Under the pieces are notes generated by a model that was not told the DNA's origin, made no database searches, and saw only the letters and a program-made list of their open reading frames with translations. The position numbers and the translations under genes were made by a program. This document shows positions 22,101 to 30,365 of a DNA stretch of 64,000 nucleotides, piece after piece (position 1 is the first letter of the stretch; each line of letters starts with the position of its first letter). The stretch is from positions 6,979,982 through 7,043,981 of the forward strand of contig CM055109.1 in the NCBI GenBank assembly GCA_029204225.1, in the 5' to 3' direction. This DNA comes from Diphasiastrum complanatum (taxonomy: Eukaryota; Streptophyta; Lycopodiopsida; Lycopodiales; Lycopodiaceae).

Positions 22101-23058
22101 TGCGCCTTATTGTTGTAGCAATGCTATGATTTAGTTCTTGCTTCAAATTCATTGCACTTGACCGTGGACATAAACTCAAATCAGTCAAGGCAATTTCACA
22201 GACTATATGAATTGACTTGCTAAATACGTTAGTGTTGAAGGATGTAAATGGCATAGCCGAGTGAAGTTCAAATACATACTTTAATTATTGGTAAAATCTT
22301 ATTCTGTGCGATTGGAATTTGGATGGCGGCCATAAAATCAATTCTATCATATATTTTTTTATCATAAAGTCGTATCATAATCTTCTTCTGTGCAGTTGCT
22401 TTAAGAATGGATGGCGGCCATACAATCAATTCTATCATACTATTGGATCATAATGCTGTATCATGATCTTCTTCTGTGCAGTTGTGTTAAGAATGGCGGC
22501 CATAAAATCGATTCTATCATAATAATGTAGCATGAAGTTTTATCAAATTATCTTCTTCTGTGAAGTTGTGTTAAGAATGGCTACCATGGAATCGATTCTA
22601 TCATAATGTTCCCATCACAATATTGCATCATGATGCTTTATCATAATATTACATTATATCGAAGCTGTACATCAACAAAATACACATGCCACAGAAGATG
22701 AGGCAGATTAAAGACCGTCATCTTCGCCGCCTGCCATCTTAGTAGAATTTTCCGCTCCCAGCGCTGCGTCAGCGCTGCCTTCCACTGGCGCCAGGCAAGC
22801 AAGTGCATGAAAACGGCCACCTCCGGTCATCCTGTTGCGATCCAATCTCCTTCCAATAGCACCGAAGCTCCGAAGCCGCTGGCAGCCGAAACCGAAGCTC
22901 AGAGACCGTCCTAGGGTTGAAACAGCAGAGAATGGCGATGGTGACGATGATGATGCATGGAAGACGAAAAAATTATTGCAGAGAGAGCGTGGTCGAAGCA
23001 GGAGGGAGCATCGGGGCAATGAGCTGATGCAGCTTAGCGAAGCTATGGTGGAGACCAT
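12513..23058 (-). CDS. Glutamyl endopeptidase, chloroplastic (CGEP, S9-type), 5' six exons of a gene cut by the window or truncated
   Basis: Six exons spliced on the minus strand encode the N-terminal two-thirds of the plant chloroplast glutamyl endopeptidase, a prolyl-oligopeptidase-fold serine peptidase of the stroma that cleaves after glutamate. Exons 2 to 6 join in phase with GT-AG introns. Landmarks: VDAPPIPALSLSPKRDKILF (exon 2), SSYTGISIH (3), SPDGRYLAFS (4), LGLWIADVENG (5), DLFDYYATAQLLLVTLDG and SIHRPYSYILPWNRFPKKV (6). These are beta-propeller parts; the catalytic domain with the serine, aspartate and histidine should lie further downstream and is not seen down to position 1. Exon 1 looks like a transit peptide. 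Intron 4 is about 7.2 kb and full of transposons. Confidence 0.85.
13391..13500 (-). CDS. CGEP exon 5
   Basis: 110 bp, donor GTAAGA below 13391, acceptor TGCAG above 13500. It encodes RSTLGLWIADVENGQARELL and PPKFSLNKIFN, matching the family stretch around WVADVETG. It ends in phase 2; the split serine codon (TC + A) is completed by exon 6. Confidence 0.85.
13501..14095. other. CGEP intron 4, first unassigned stretch
   Basis: No domain or repeat recognised. Short frames on both strands look random. Confidence 0.5.
14096..14163. repeat. Short tandem repeat, 2 units of about 32 bp
   Basis: GGGGCAGCAATCTTATGAGT followed by GGTAACGAGGAGT occurs twice back to back inside intron 4. Confidence 0.85.
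14431..15180. repeat. Tandem duplication, about 330 bp units, in CGEP intron 4
   Basis: 14431-14758 and 14760-15180 share the same order of words (GTATAGAGTTAAC, TTATGCCTCT, CCAGATCAGAATGCACTCTC, GAAAGAAACAATATG, AGGTTTCCT). The second copy is longer because it contains the 108 bp insertion described next and lacks a few bases elsewhere. Confidence 0.88.
14782..14889. mobile_element. hAT-like MITE, 108 bp
   Basis: It begins CATAGTTGCA and ends TGCAACTATG, a perfect 10 bp terminal inverted repeat, with more complementary sequence further in (CGATTCGC and GCGATTCG). It is flanked by an 8 bp direct repeat GTATAGAG (14774-14781 and 14890-14897). The sister copy of the duplication has a single GTATAGAG (14445-14452), an empty site. 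The 8 bp TSD suggests hAT; the terminal bases are not the standard hAT consensus. Confidence 0.85.
15270..16270 (-). pseudogene. Non-LTR reverse transcriptase remnant in CGEP intron 4
   Basis: Reading the minus strand: FGCATPSGCEIFVHALRAIL (near 16110-16165), VVLQVDVANAFNS (RT motif A, near 16040-16080), FPSIADDIHIVGPANGVIP (motif C region with an ADD triad, near 15765-15815), then GIRALDVPIGTLEF (near 15600-15640). Several stops and frameshifts separate them, and the segment with motif B is poorly preserved. It is a different RT lineage from the LINE at 3730-10600. Confidence 0.75.
16320..16457 (+). repeat. Direct repeat, copy 1 (matches 19115-19255)
   Basis: CTTCTAGAAGGGGAGTTACT, the run CCTCTCTCTTCTAGATCCCATG and GAGTGCCATCTTGTCATTTT are shared in order with 19115-19255. 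The homology stops in both places just after a TTCTTTTGGT word. It could be an LTR end or the 5' end of a retroelement transcript; no PBS follows. Confidence 0.7.
16411..16780 (+). pseudogene. Gypsy gag C-terminal part with intact zinc knuckle
   Basis: A Lys/Glu-rich stretch (16520-16650) is followed, one frame over, by CFICGEKGHNFYNC (16669-16710), a complete CX2CX4HX4C nucleic-acid-binding knuckle. A frameshift lies between the basic stretch and the knuckle. Confidence 0.75.
17270..18150 (+). pseudogene. Gypsy reverse transcriptase and RNase H remnant
   Basis: The frame at 17270-17570 encodes TAFRTSFGLFEYLVAPFGLT and FFDDILIFSKS, RT motifs B and C with the catalytic FFDD form. Next comes YLGHVVSANGIS. 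RNase H follows at 17807-18034: VVIDTSGTCIGAALIQEGHD, RHLPNAKLRYDIYEKELLAI and KTDHQSLQYF. A last piece with MRWSIFLQVFHF and SRRPNI ends near 18150. Protease is poorly visible and integrase is absent. Confidence 0.85.
18165..18708 (+). pseudogene. Second Gypsy gag fragment, joined directly behind RNase H
   Basis: From about 18170 the frame encodes IRGSLRYDVQSFQPASINRA, MSLASTLQRKYLDQQ and a Ser/Thr/Pro tail to 18483. This parallels the gag of the 5072-9844 element (GLRGSLRYDVSSF, SLATTLQHKY). A pol-to-gag order is abnormal, so this is a separate truncated element abutting the first. The purine tract GAGGGGAG at 18701-18708 precedes its LTR. Confidence 0.75.
18709..19080 (+). repeat. 3' LTR of the truncated Gypsy element
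   Basis: Starts TGTTATGGAC and ends GTTCATAACA, a 7 bp terminal inverted repeat, 372 bp. It follows a polypurine tract. TATA-like TATAAATAG lies near 18857. No partner LTR is in the window. Confidence 0.8.
19081..19133. repeat. (CT)n microsatellite, 53 bp
   Basis: Uninterrupted CT dinucleotides starting on the base after the LTR end. Confidence 0.97.
19134..19255 (+). repeat. Direct repeat, copy 2 (matches 16320-16457)
   Basis: Same order of words as 16320-16457, with AAGGGGAGTTAATGC, TCTTCTAGATCCCATG and GAGTGCCATCTTGTCA. It is followed by Copia pol, not by gag as in copy 1. Confidence 0.7.
19256..19632 (+). pseudogene. Copia pol 3' end fragment
   Basis: Near 19560-19630 the frame encodes ALGKDLFMKHRTSLGVL, the usual last segment of Copia RNase H (LTK-L-K-F---R--LGV). 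A polypurine tract (GAAGAGGGAG) follows immediately, then an LTR. Upstream residues are weakly recognisable. Confidence 0.7.
19645..20169 (+). repeat. Copia LTR flanked by PPT on the left and PBS on the right, 525 bp
   Basis: Starts TGTGAGAGATTTC and ends AATGTTTCACA (TGTGA/TCACA ends). On the left is pol end plus polypurine tract, so it acts as a 3' LTR. On the right is TGGTATCAGAGCTTG (20170-20184), a PBS, so it also acts as a 5' LTR. A related LTR piece occurs at 49427-49610. Confidence 0.85.
20170..20640 (+). mobile_element. PBS and leader of a downstream Copia copy, truncated
   Basis: After the PBS, about 450 bp of leader follow without gag, ending before CGEP exon 4. The 62-codon frame at 20160-20348 overlaps the PBS and is not a known gag. 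Confidence 0.65.
20664..20712 (-). CDS. CGEP exon 4 (49 bp micro-exon)
   Basis: It encodes SPDGRYLAFSICEPEK. The first base completes the tryptophan codon split from exon 3. Acceptor ATGCAG, donor GTGATT (weak). It is separated from exon 5 by about 7.2 kb. Confidence 0.8.
21033..21143 (-). CDS. CGEP exon 3
   Basis: 111 bp, acceptor CTCAG and donor GTATGG. It encodes SSYTGISIHTLLEEGTLREG, then MGLPDDAKISSVSW with the last codon split. The order and phase agree with exons 2 and 4. Confidence 0.85.
21254..21477 (-). CDS. CGEP exon 2
   Basis: 224 bp, acceptor with a TATTTTTTAG pyrimidine tract, donor GTAAGAG. It encodes LPKMVAEFLGYRLPPKEIKE and IVDAPPIPALSLSPKRDKIL, the most conserved N-terminal block of the family, and LAGLRIDPECNTLSRM. 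Phase 0 in, phase 2 out. Confidence 0.9.
21478..22288. other. CGEP intron 1, unassigned part
   Basis: AT-rich with no recognised domain. Confidence 0.5.
22294..22660. repeat. Minisatellite, four units of about 85 bp, in CGEP intron 1
   Basis: Each unit contains CTTCTTCTGTGCAGTTG, AAGAATGGCGGCCATA and ATCAATTCTATCATA followed by a variable ATCATA/ATCATG tail. Units begin near 22289, 22380, 22466 and 22549; the last is the most diverged. They lie between exon 1 and exon 2, close to exon 1. Confidence 0.85.
22740..23058 (-). CDS. CGEP exon 1, transit peptide (3' limit uncertain)
   Basis: The first ATG (23056-23058) starts MVSTIASLSCISSLPRCSLL, rich in Ser, Arg and Leu and poor in acidic residues, as in a chloroplast transit peptide. 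The frame is open to 22711 (stop). The exon must end in phase 0 to fit exon 2. The only GT donors at a codon boundary before the stop are weak (GTGGAA near 22790), so either a short exon is missed or the end is wrong. Other Met starts lie at RNRMTGG and TKMAGG. Confidence 0.6.
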
Positions 23059-23169
23059 AACCCCTCCTCTCCTCCTCCTACACTTGCAACTTCTTCTTCA
23101 CCTCACAATGACACGATACTATTCTATCGTGTACGAAGTCTATGGCATTTGCTATACTTCGAACTAACA

Positions 23170-24113
23170 TCAAAGAAGAAACAACAAAGGCCTTATTATT
23201 ATAATACTAGAAAGATCAGGTTGGATGCAGATTGCCTTTTATATTGAACACACTAATAGGGACAACAGAATCAAACATGTTGGTATTGAGATCCCTACAA
23301 AGCTTTGACTCAAAGTGGAAGAATAATTCAAGTTTTGGTAGATTGCAGTTTTAGCTGATTTTTTAGAAAATGGAGTTGATTTTTTTGCTCACACTCACAG
23401 CATAGTGACACATCTTTGCGGCAAAGCCAGAAAAGACATACATGACCACATTTCATTGAACTCTTCTCATGAATGCAATTTATTTATAATCCTTACAAGA
23501 TATTGATGATAGTACCTCCAAATTTTATGTGCTATTTAATTAATCATTATATCTTTGTGATGTTACACCTTCGTGCAGTTTAGTGAGACACAACAAATAA
23601 TGATTGATGCATTTGATTATTATGTAAAGATTATGATGTTAGTTAATATTCGTAGTGATATCTTCCAATATATAAGTTTTATGATGCTTTGGAATATATG
23701 AATATGATTTATGAAATCATTTGTTTGTAATAGAAGTTCTTTGATGAATTTGCATATCGTATGGAAACTACAATGTAGAGTGACGGAATGTGCTTGTTGA
23801 CTTTGAGTGGCATTCCGGATTATTGGAGTTTGCCGATGCTTGGGTAAGTTGTCAATTACATGAAGTTAGTTTTATTGAAACATCACAGAGCATTTAACTA
23901 CAAAAATTCAAATCACTACTGTAGTCACAATGTCACATTCATGAAATTACTAATTAGTAGTCATTATTGACGATTACCTATTCAAGACTTTATAAATGAC
24001 AAGTTTAAACTTTCAAGTTCTCAAGTACAAGCATTCATCACACTTATCAAAGAGACATCACATCCACAGAACTTCTGATGCAAAATGCATTGCAAACACT
24101 AAAACTTGGAGAT
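23170..24113. other. Upstream region of CGEP, no gene seen
   Basis: About 0.9 kb AT-rich DNA upstream of the first CGEP ATG. It must contain the promoter, but I cannot name a convincing TATA box or other element. Confidence 0.45.
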
Positions 24114-24661
24114 TGTCATGTGACATACCTCCCAATCCAAGCCAAGCAAGCTAGGAAATGGAGGCAACCACCACACCTATGTTGAAGAGAACCAAAGATA
24201 AGCAATAACCATAAGCTACCACAAAGCTCATATCAAAATGGAGCTCAAAAGGAGATGGATTCCATTATGGAAGATGGAGAGTACATGGATTCATGTGATG
24301 GGGCACATGAAACTTTGCAAGATCAAGATCCCAAGGCTCACATTCACAAAGGAGGAAAAGGAGATGGAGCTCCAAGCTCTCTCAATTGCAAATGAGCCAG
24401 AAGATTACAAAAGCGATGTCTCTAGCCTAATTATAGACAATGTCCTAACTTAACTAAGCATAACTATCTTGAAGGATAGTTAGCCCTTGTTAAGCGTTAT
24501 TAAGTGTATTTGGGCCCTTGTTGGACTATTATCCTTATTTAAGTACTTTGGGTGGCTTTATGAGGGAATCGCCTTATTCTTAAGGCTAATAGCCCCTTTT
24601 GGGCCTAACAAAACTTACATTGGATATTATAATGCATTCATAAGCACTAATGTACATGACA
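24114..24661 (-). repeat. 3' LTR of a minus-strand Gypsy, 548 bp
   Basis: The plus strand begins TGTCATGTGACA and ends GTACATGACA; the 8 bp ends TGTCATGT/ACATGACA are inverted. On the minus strand a polypurine tract (AAGTAGGGGGAG) directly precedes it. Confidence 0.75.
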
Positions 24662-24671
24662 CTCCCCCTAC

Positions 24672-25264
24672 TTAAAACATTTTTGTCCTAAAAAATGAAG
24701 ACAGTTGCTTAGTGAACTTGAATGCTCCAACTAAGTAGTCTTGATTGAGGATGCCATGTCCAACAACTTCATGGTCATAATCATGGCCATTGTTGCTATC
24801 GATCCAAGTATTGTCTTCATCGTGAAGGTTTTTCCATTGAATCAAATGTTCTTTGATTATCTTATCATTTCGCAATAACTTGTCCCGATATCCAACAACC
24901 TTGGTTGGTTCCAAAACCATGTTGCCTTCATGATCCAAAGATGATAAAGTAGTAGTTGCAGTAGAGCGTTCTCCCATACATTTCTTTAAAAGAGAGACAT
25001 AAAACACTTGATGCATATGGGCGGTTGGTGGTAGATCTAAGTTATAATTCAACTCTCCCATCTTCTTGAAAATTTTAAAAGATCCATAAAATCTTAAAGC
25101 CAGCTTTTTGCTTTGAGATTTCTTCACCTTAGCGTATCTATAAGGTTGTAACCTTAAATACACAAAATCTCCTTCGACAAAGTCACAAAAAGTCCTTTTC
25201 TGGTCAATGTATCACTTTGTTAATATTTGTGCTACCTTGATATGCTCCCGATTAGCTTTCAAAT
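24672..25264 (-). pseudogene. Gypsy integrase C terminus and chromodomain, left half
   Basis: Minus strand: LKANREHIKVAQ (upstream), VEGDFVYLRLQPY, then KLALRFYGSFKIFKKMGELN, the GPF/Y-type end of integrase, HMHQVFYVSLLKKCMG, and a chromodomain with EHLIQWKNLHDEDNTW. Open for 163 codons (24672-25163). It is cut at 25264 by the Copia insertion and continues at 28101. Confidence 0.9.
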
Positions 25265-26189
25265 TGTTGGATTTCAATGCTCAAGCCCAAATCCATTCGG
25301 TAATGAGCATCCTAAAACCTGTATATACTTATACTAGAAAACAAAAAAAGGGGGGGTGACTCAAATTTTTAAGTAAAAGATCGAAATTCAAATTCAAATT
25401 TTCTCGATACTAGATTGACTCGACTCAACTCGACTCGTATTTTTTGAATTTCTTAATACCGGATCGACTTGACTCGAGTCGTATTTTTAGGATTTCTCGA
25501 TACCAGATCGACTCGACTCGACTCATATTTTTTGAGTCAGTCCCGTAATCTCTCGAGTCATTGTATATTTTTTATACATGGTATTTCTCAATACTGTCAA
25601 CCAAAAATCCGACCCACGTCGCGACGTTGATAGTCCGCCTACTCTGTACATACATTTATGGTCAGAATGACGACTACCTACTATGGGACGGATCTGGTCA
25701 ATTAAGTAGATTAATGTCAAGCTTTCAATGTACTGATCATTGACATCCAATAGTCAATGTGAATCTACAATGGAGTCAATGCCCTGATTAGATTTATTCA
25801 TTTAGTAGGCATTACTCTGTAGCTAACCAGTTTTTGCTCAACAACATTCAGCTGAAGCTATTTTTGAGATACATTGTCTTGTGTTTTTGCTTCAAGCTAT
25901 TGTACTCATTTTTCAATCAATCAAAGTGCAAGTTTTTGTCTACACTACTACTTTGTTCCATTGCGCATTGCTACGGTTCATTCATGTTGATTATTTTGCT
26001 GATAACTGACACACTTCTGATTCGCAACCATCCGTTGCTAAAACCTTCGCTGCTATTATACAATTCTGATTTGATATCAGAGTTTTGTTTCTATTAGATC
26101 TATACTAATCCGATATTAGTTGATCCTTTCGCATTCCTATCATTTTTACAACATGGAATCAAAACTCATTAACCAACCATTTTTAGACA
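25265..26189 (+). repeat. 5' LTR of the deleted Copia (925 bp)
   Basis: Begins TGTTGGATTTCAATGCTCA and ends TTTTAGACA. It contains a short array of GACTCGACTCGAC words alternating with GTATTTTTTGGATTTCTCGA. Clearly diverged from the 3' copy, so the insertion is old. Confidence 0.9.
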
Positions 26190-26349
26190 TGGTATCAGTG
26201 CGGGTGGTTCAGTAATCTGCATTTCTATTGTTGGTTATCAGTCTTGTTTCTACCAAGACATCGTTTCATCAAGTGCGCAGCCAACATTATTTCGATATGG
26301 TTGTTTCTACCAACGATCTCGTTCTCTATGCCAAAATAAATCTGTCTTC

Positions 26350-26832
26350 TAGTGCATTTCTAATTGACAAACTCAATGGAGAGAACTACCATCTCTGTAA
26401 ATTCAAGATGAAAGTAGTTCTACTTGCCAAAGAACTGTGGAGGACATCGTTGATGGCACAGAAGTCAAACTTGAAGGTGATGCATCCATCATCACCAAAT
26501 GGAGACAACGAGATGGCAAGGCATTTGCCTTAATCACACTCAATATCAAAAACTTCCAAATCAGTCATATTCGAACTGCTCAGACTACTAAGGATGCTTG
26601 GGACATCCTAGCAACCCTCTTTGATATCAAGGATGTCACTTCCAAACTTCATTTGAGGAGGAAGTTCTTCACATTGAGAATGTCTAATGCAAATAGTGTT
26701 TTGAGCCATCTGAACACTTTCAAAAATCTCATGGAGTAGATGACTGCAAGTGGCTCAGTCAGTGAAGATTTCGATGCAGTAATGACTCTATTATCAAGTC
26801 TGCCTGATGCCTATGAAACCTGGGTCATGGCT
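26350..26832 (+). pseudogene. Copia gag in the deleted element
   Basis: IDKLNGENYHLCKFKMKVVL (26368-26427) is the LDG--Y--W---M start of Copia gag. After a frameshift near 26435 the frame 26437-26832 gives GKAFALITLNIKNFQISHIR, WDILATLFD, LHLRRKFFTLRM and LLSSLPDAYETWVMA. One TAG stop at 26738. Confidence 0.85.
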
Positions 26833-27174
26833 ATTTTCAGAATCAGAATACATAGCTGCCGCAAATGCTACCAAGGAGGTGATTTGGCTAAGGAACCTGC
26901 TTGCAGATATCGACCTTGCTCAGCCACGTCCAACGACCATCTATTGTGATAATCAAAGCACAATCAAACTATCTTTAAATCCGAGATTTCATTCTTGGAG
27001 CAAGCATATCGAAATCAGGTTTCACTACCTTGGAGAGAAAGTGCAAAGCAAGGAAGTGTCATTGGTTTACTACAGGATAGATTTTATGGCAGCAGATTAC
27101 TTCACGAAAGCATTATCCAAGGAGCACCATCTCAGATTTAACAATATATTAAATCTAAAGATCGAAGTTTTTTA
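26833..27174 (+). pseudogene. Copia RNase H, C-terminal part fused behind gag
   Basis: SESEYIAAANATKEVIWLRN, TIYCDNQSTIKLS (with the catalytic aspartate of DNQS), HSWSKHIEIRFHYL and DYFTKALSKEH, then a stop at 27172-27174. The fusion to gag is out of frame. Confidence 0.9.
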
Positions 27175-27194
27175 GGATCCACATTAAGGGGGAG

Positions 27195-28100
27195 TGTTGG
27201 ATTTCAATGCTCATCCGTTCGGTAATGAGCATGTTGAAAGCTGTATATACTTATACTAGAAAACCCAAAAAAAAAAAAGTTACTTGAATTTTTAAGCAGA
27301 AGATCGAAATTCAAAATCAAATTTTCTCGATACCAGATTGACTCGACTCGACTCGAGTCGAGTCAAGTCAATTTTTAGAATTTCTTGATACCGAATCGAC
27401 TCGACTCGAGAGTCGTATTTTTTTGGATTTCTCGATATTGGATCGACTCGACTCGACTCGTATTTTTTGTGTCAGTCTCGTAATTTCTCGAGGCATTTTA
27501 TATTTTCGATATGTGGTAATTTTTTATACTATCAACCAGAATAATCCGACCCACATCTCAACGTTGATAGCACCTACTCTGTACATACATTTATGGTTAG
27601 AATGATGGCTACCTACTGTAGGATGGATCTAGTAAATTAAGTAGATTAATGTCATGCTTTCAATGTACTGATCACTGACATCCAATAATCAATGTGAATC
27701 TACAATGGAGTCAGCACCCTGATCAGATTTTTTTATTCAGTAGGCATTACTTTGTAGCTAACCAGTTTTTGCTCAACGACATTCAACTGAAGCTAATTTT
27801 GTGATACATTGTCTCACATTTTTGCTTCAAGGTATTTTACTCATTTTTCAATCAATCAGAGTGCAAGTTTTTGTCTACACTACTACTTTGTTCTATTGCA
27901 CATTGCTATTGTTCATTCATCTTGGTTATATTGCTGGTAACTGACGCACTTTCGATCCTCAACTATCCATTGCTAAAACTTCCGCTGCTATTACACATTT
28001 TCGATTTGATATTAGAGTTCTGTTTCTATCAAATCTCTACTAATCTAATATTTTTATGACATGTCAGAACTCAATTATGATAACCAACCATTTTTTGACA
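27195..28100 (+). repeat. 3' LTR of the deleted Copia (906 bp)
   Basis: Begins TGTTGGATTTCAATGCTCA after the purine tract and ends TTTTTTGACA. Same order of blocks as the 5' LTR. Confidence 0.9.
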
Positions 28101-28340
28101 CAAATATCATTCATGTGTTGAATTTATAACAAAATTTAGCTAAATACAGCCATTCTATCCACTCCATCTGATAATCTGAAACAAAATGTCGTAGATAGCA
28201 CTCCAACCATTGGCGACCATTTCTATTTGTTTGTTAGATTTCAAATGAATGATGTACTTAAGCAAAATTAAGTGCCTAACTTGTCCATTAAGATTTTTGA
28301 GAAACTAGAAATAAATTTGCCATCTCTGTTGCTCATACCT
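28101..28340 (-). pseudogene. Gypsy integrase core, right half beyond the Copia insertion
   Basis: Minus strand: MSNRDGKFISSF (second catalytic Asp segment, near 28300-28338), YIIHLKSNKQIEMV (third catalytic residue segment, degraded AYHPQ-DGQTE box), then WLECYLRHFVSDY and EWIEWLYLAKFCYKF (to about 28117). Frameshifts near 28215 and 28275. About 60 residues expected between this and the left half are missing. Confidence 0.85.
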
Positions 28341-29063
28341 TGGAGCACAAGTAGTGACTCCATTCTTACTTTCCAAGTTGAATAATTATTAGAATTTAGC
28401 CTTTCACTAGCCTCAAGAAGATAGGCTCCAGTTGAATCCATTCTATCTAGTAACAAGTACAACAAATGTACCATTCAAAGGTTCTCCCTTCTTCCTTTCT
28501 CAAAATTTAGCTAAAATGCTACTCTCTTGAATCTCACTAGACTCAAGAAGCAAGATCTATAATGATCTTGAACTAAAAAGATTTGAGAAAGTGTATTCTA
28601 CACGATCTATTCACTTAGAACCTTGGATTTGATTTTTGGAAGTGCCAATGCCTTCCTATGGTGTTTAGAATTGGTTTTAGTTTCACTCTTGAACTAAAAA
28701 ACATAAGCCTCAAACTCTCTCACAAGGATTTGTAGGTTTAATAAGATTCTAACACCATTCACTCATCAAATCTATAATGGAAACAATGGTTTTTCATAAG
28801 CACATCACTAGTTTCACTCTACACAACTTGTTTGAAGCTCAAATATTGAAAAAACACAAAGTTTTGGTGAAAGTACAACTCCAGCAGCCTCTCACACGTG
28901 TGAGAAGTACATCTGAACTTTACACACTAATCTGAACCTCATCATCACAAGTAAACTATTAGAAAAGGTCGCCCTCCTTCAAAGTGACTCTAGCACCAAT
29001 GCTTTTACCAAAATGAAGATTTTTGGATCATCAACTAAGCTCTTTGACTTGGCTTTGATACTA
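28341..29063 (-). mobile_element. Copia PBS, leader and gag start, fused to Gypsy integrase
   Basis: On the minus strand: degraded PBS TAGTATCAAAGCC (29051-29063), a leader of about 600 bp, then gag start LLEASERLNSNNYSTWKVRM and ESLLVLQ down to 28340, where the frame enters Gypsy integrase. The leader is homologous to plus-strand 57025-57318, and the gag start to plus-strand 61925-62010. Confidence 0.82.
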
Positions 29064-29700
29064 TGTTAAATTTCAGAGTTTAAGGACCGAAATTGATCTA
29101 CAAATTATCACAAACAGTGATTGGTAGCTTGGGATCTTGATCCATATCAAGACTAGCTTCCAAATATAGCTTCTACTTGACAATCTTTGTGATTCCAAGC
29201 AAGACCCCATTTATAATGCATGATGAAAATATTTTTTTATGCAAAACCTTCTAAAAGAGACAAAATTACCCTGAATTGGCATGTAAGAAAAGGATGGGCT
29301 ACACACACCCATGGGTTAGCAAACCTCTAGGCATTTTCAATAGCATTTCCACCAAGAAAAATATGGACAACACATACCCATTGTCTAGCAAACCTCTAGG
29401 CATTTTCAATAGACTTTGTGCCATGTATCAAGAATGCGTGAACTATATTGCAAACTAAAAGAAGCAAATAATGAAGATTCCATAGTGTTTCTAACTAGGA
29501 TTATATGGTTACTAGAGGCACCTAAATCAGACGATAACTTTTAAAATATGGTGACTTCCCTCTCCATACGTCACAAAATGGTTGACAAATCACTCAAAAT
29601 CTCTTTGCTTTTACTTTGAATCCAAAGATGTGATACCTCTCCCACCCACTCGGTAGCTCAACAACTCAAGAGCAATTAGTCCAGCTTTTCCTAGTTGTCA
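29064..29700 (-). repeat. LTR belonging to that Copia leader (outer limit not resolved)
   Basis: The plus strand starts TGTTAAATTTCAG next to the PBS. Within it, two units of about 70 bp share TAGCAAACCTCTAGGCATTT (near 29320 and 29388). Confidence 0.55.
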
Positions 29701-30365
29701 AAAAGTGGGCCTAGGTTGGCTGGTTAGGCTTTTACACACAATAACTATGGGACTTCCAACATATTAAGAAGATACCCATTGTGTTGATGCCATCCATGGC
29801 ATATGGTAATTGATGAATTGTTGAGAATTTCAAATTTGCTGCACATCCCAAGCACCACCAAATCTAGTGGTAAGAGAGGTAGCCATACATGCACATGATC
29901 TCGTATTTGTGTCCATTGCATTGGGACCAATCTCTTGGTGTAGTATTCTTTTATCCCAATAAGTCGTTGAATTTCTATGGCAGTGGAAGATCATTTGAAA
30001 GTGGCCAAAATCTATCATAGAGTAGCATTGACGACATACCAACATGTTGACATGGTAGAGCAGCGTCAAGTTACATAGTAAAGCTCCCTTATATCCAAGG
30101 TATTCGGGTCACTCAAAGATGGTGACAATAAGAGGGCCCAAATCATGGACAACTATGGGAACTAATCCATAAGATCCACCAAGACCATGAATGTCATAAG
30201 TAGCTTGCCACTCTTTGTTTTGTAGTGATTGTGCCAAGGGACTGGCACTCAATTAGTGGCAAGAGAAATGTTACCAAATTCATGGGAAAGACTTGATTCC
30301 AAAGTAGTGTGGACATAAATTGATTATACATTGTAAATAGTGAATACTAAACAATTAGCCAAGGA
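29700..30365. other. Unassigned DNA
   Basis: No domain recognised; short random frames on both strands. Confidence 0.45.

Larger units (their letters stand above)
25265..28100 (+). mobile_element. Internally deleted Copia element, 2836 bp, TSD CAAAT
   Basis: 5' LTR 25265-26189, PBS TGGTATCAGTGC at 26190-26201 (one mismatch to the usual TGGTATCAGAGC), internal region of about 1 kb, polypurine tract AAGGGGGAG ending at 27194, 3' LTR 27195-28100. CAAAT at 25260-25264 and 28101-28105 is a perfect TSD. The interior has gag and then only the last part of RNase H; protease, integrase and RT are gone. It is inserted into the chromodomain Gypsy. Confidence 0.93.
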
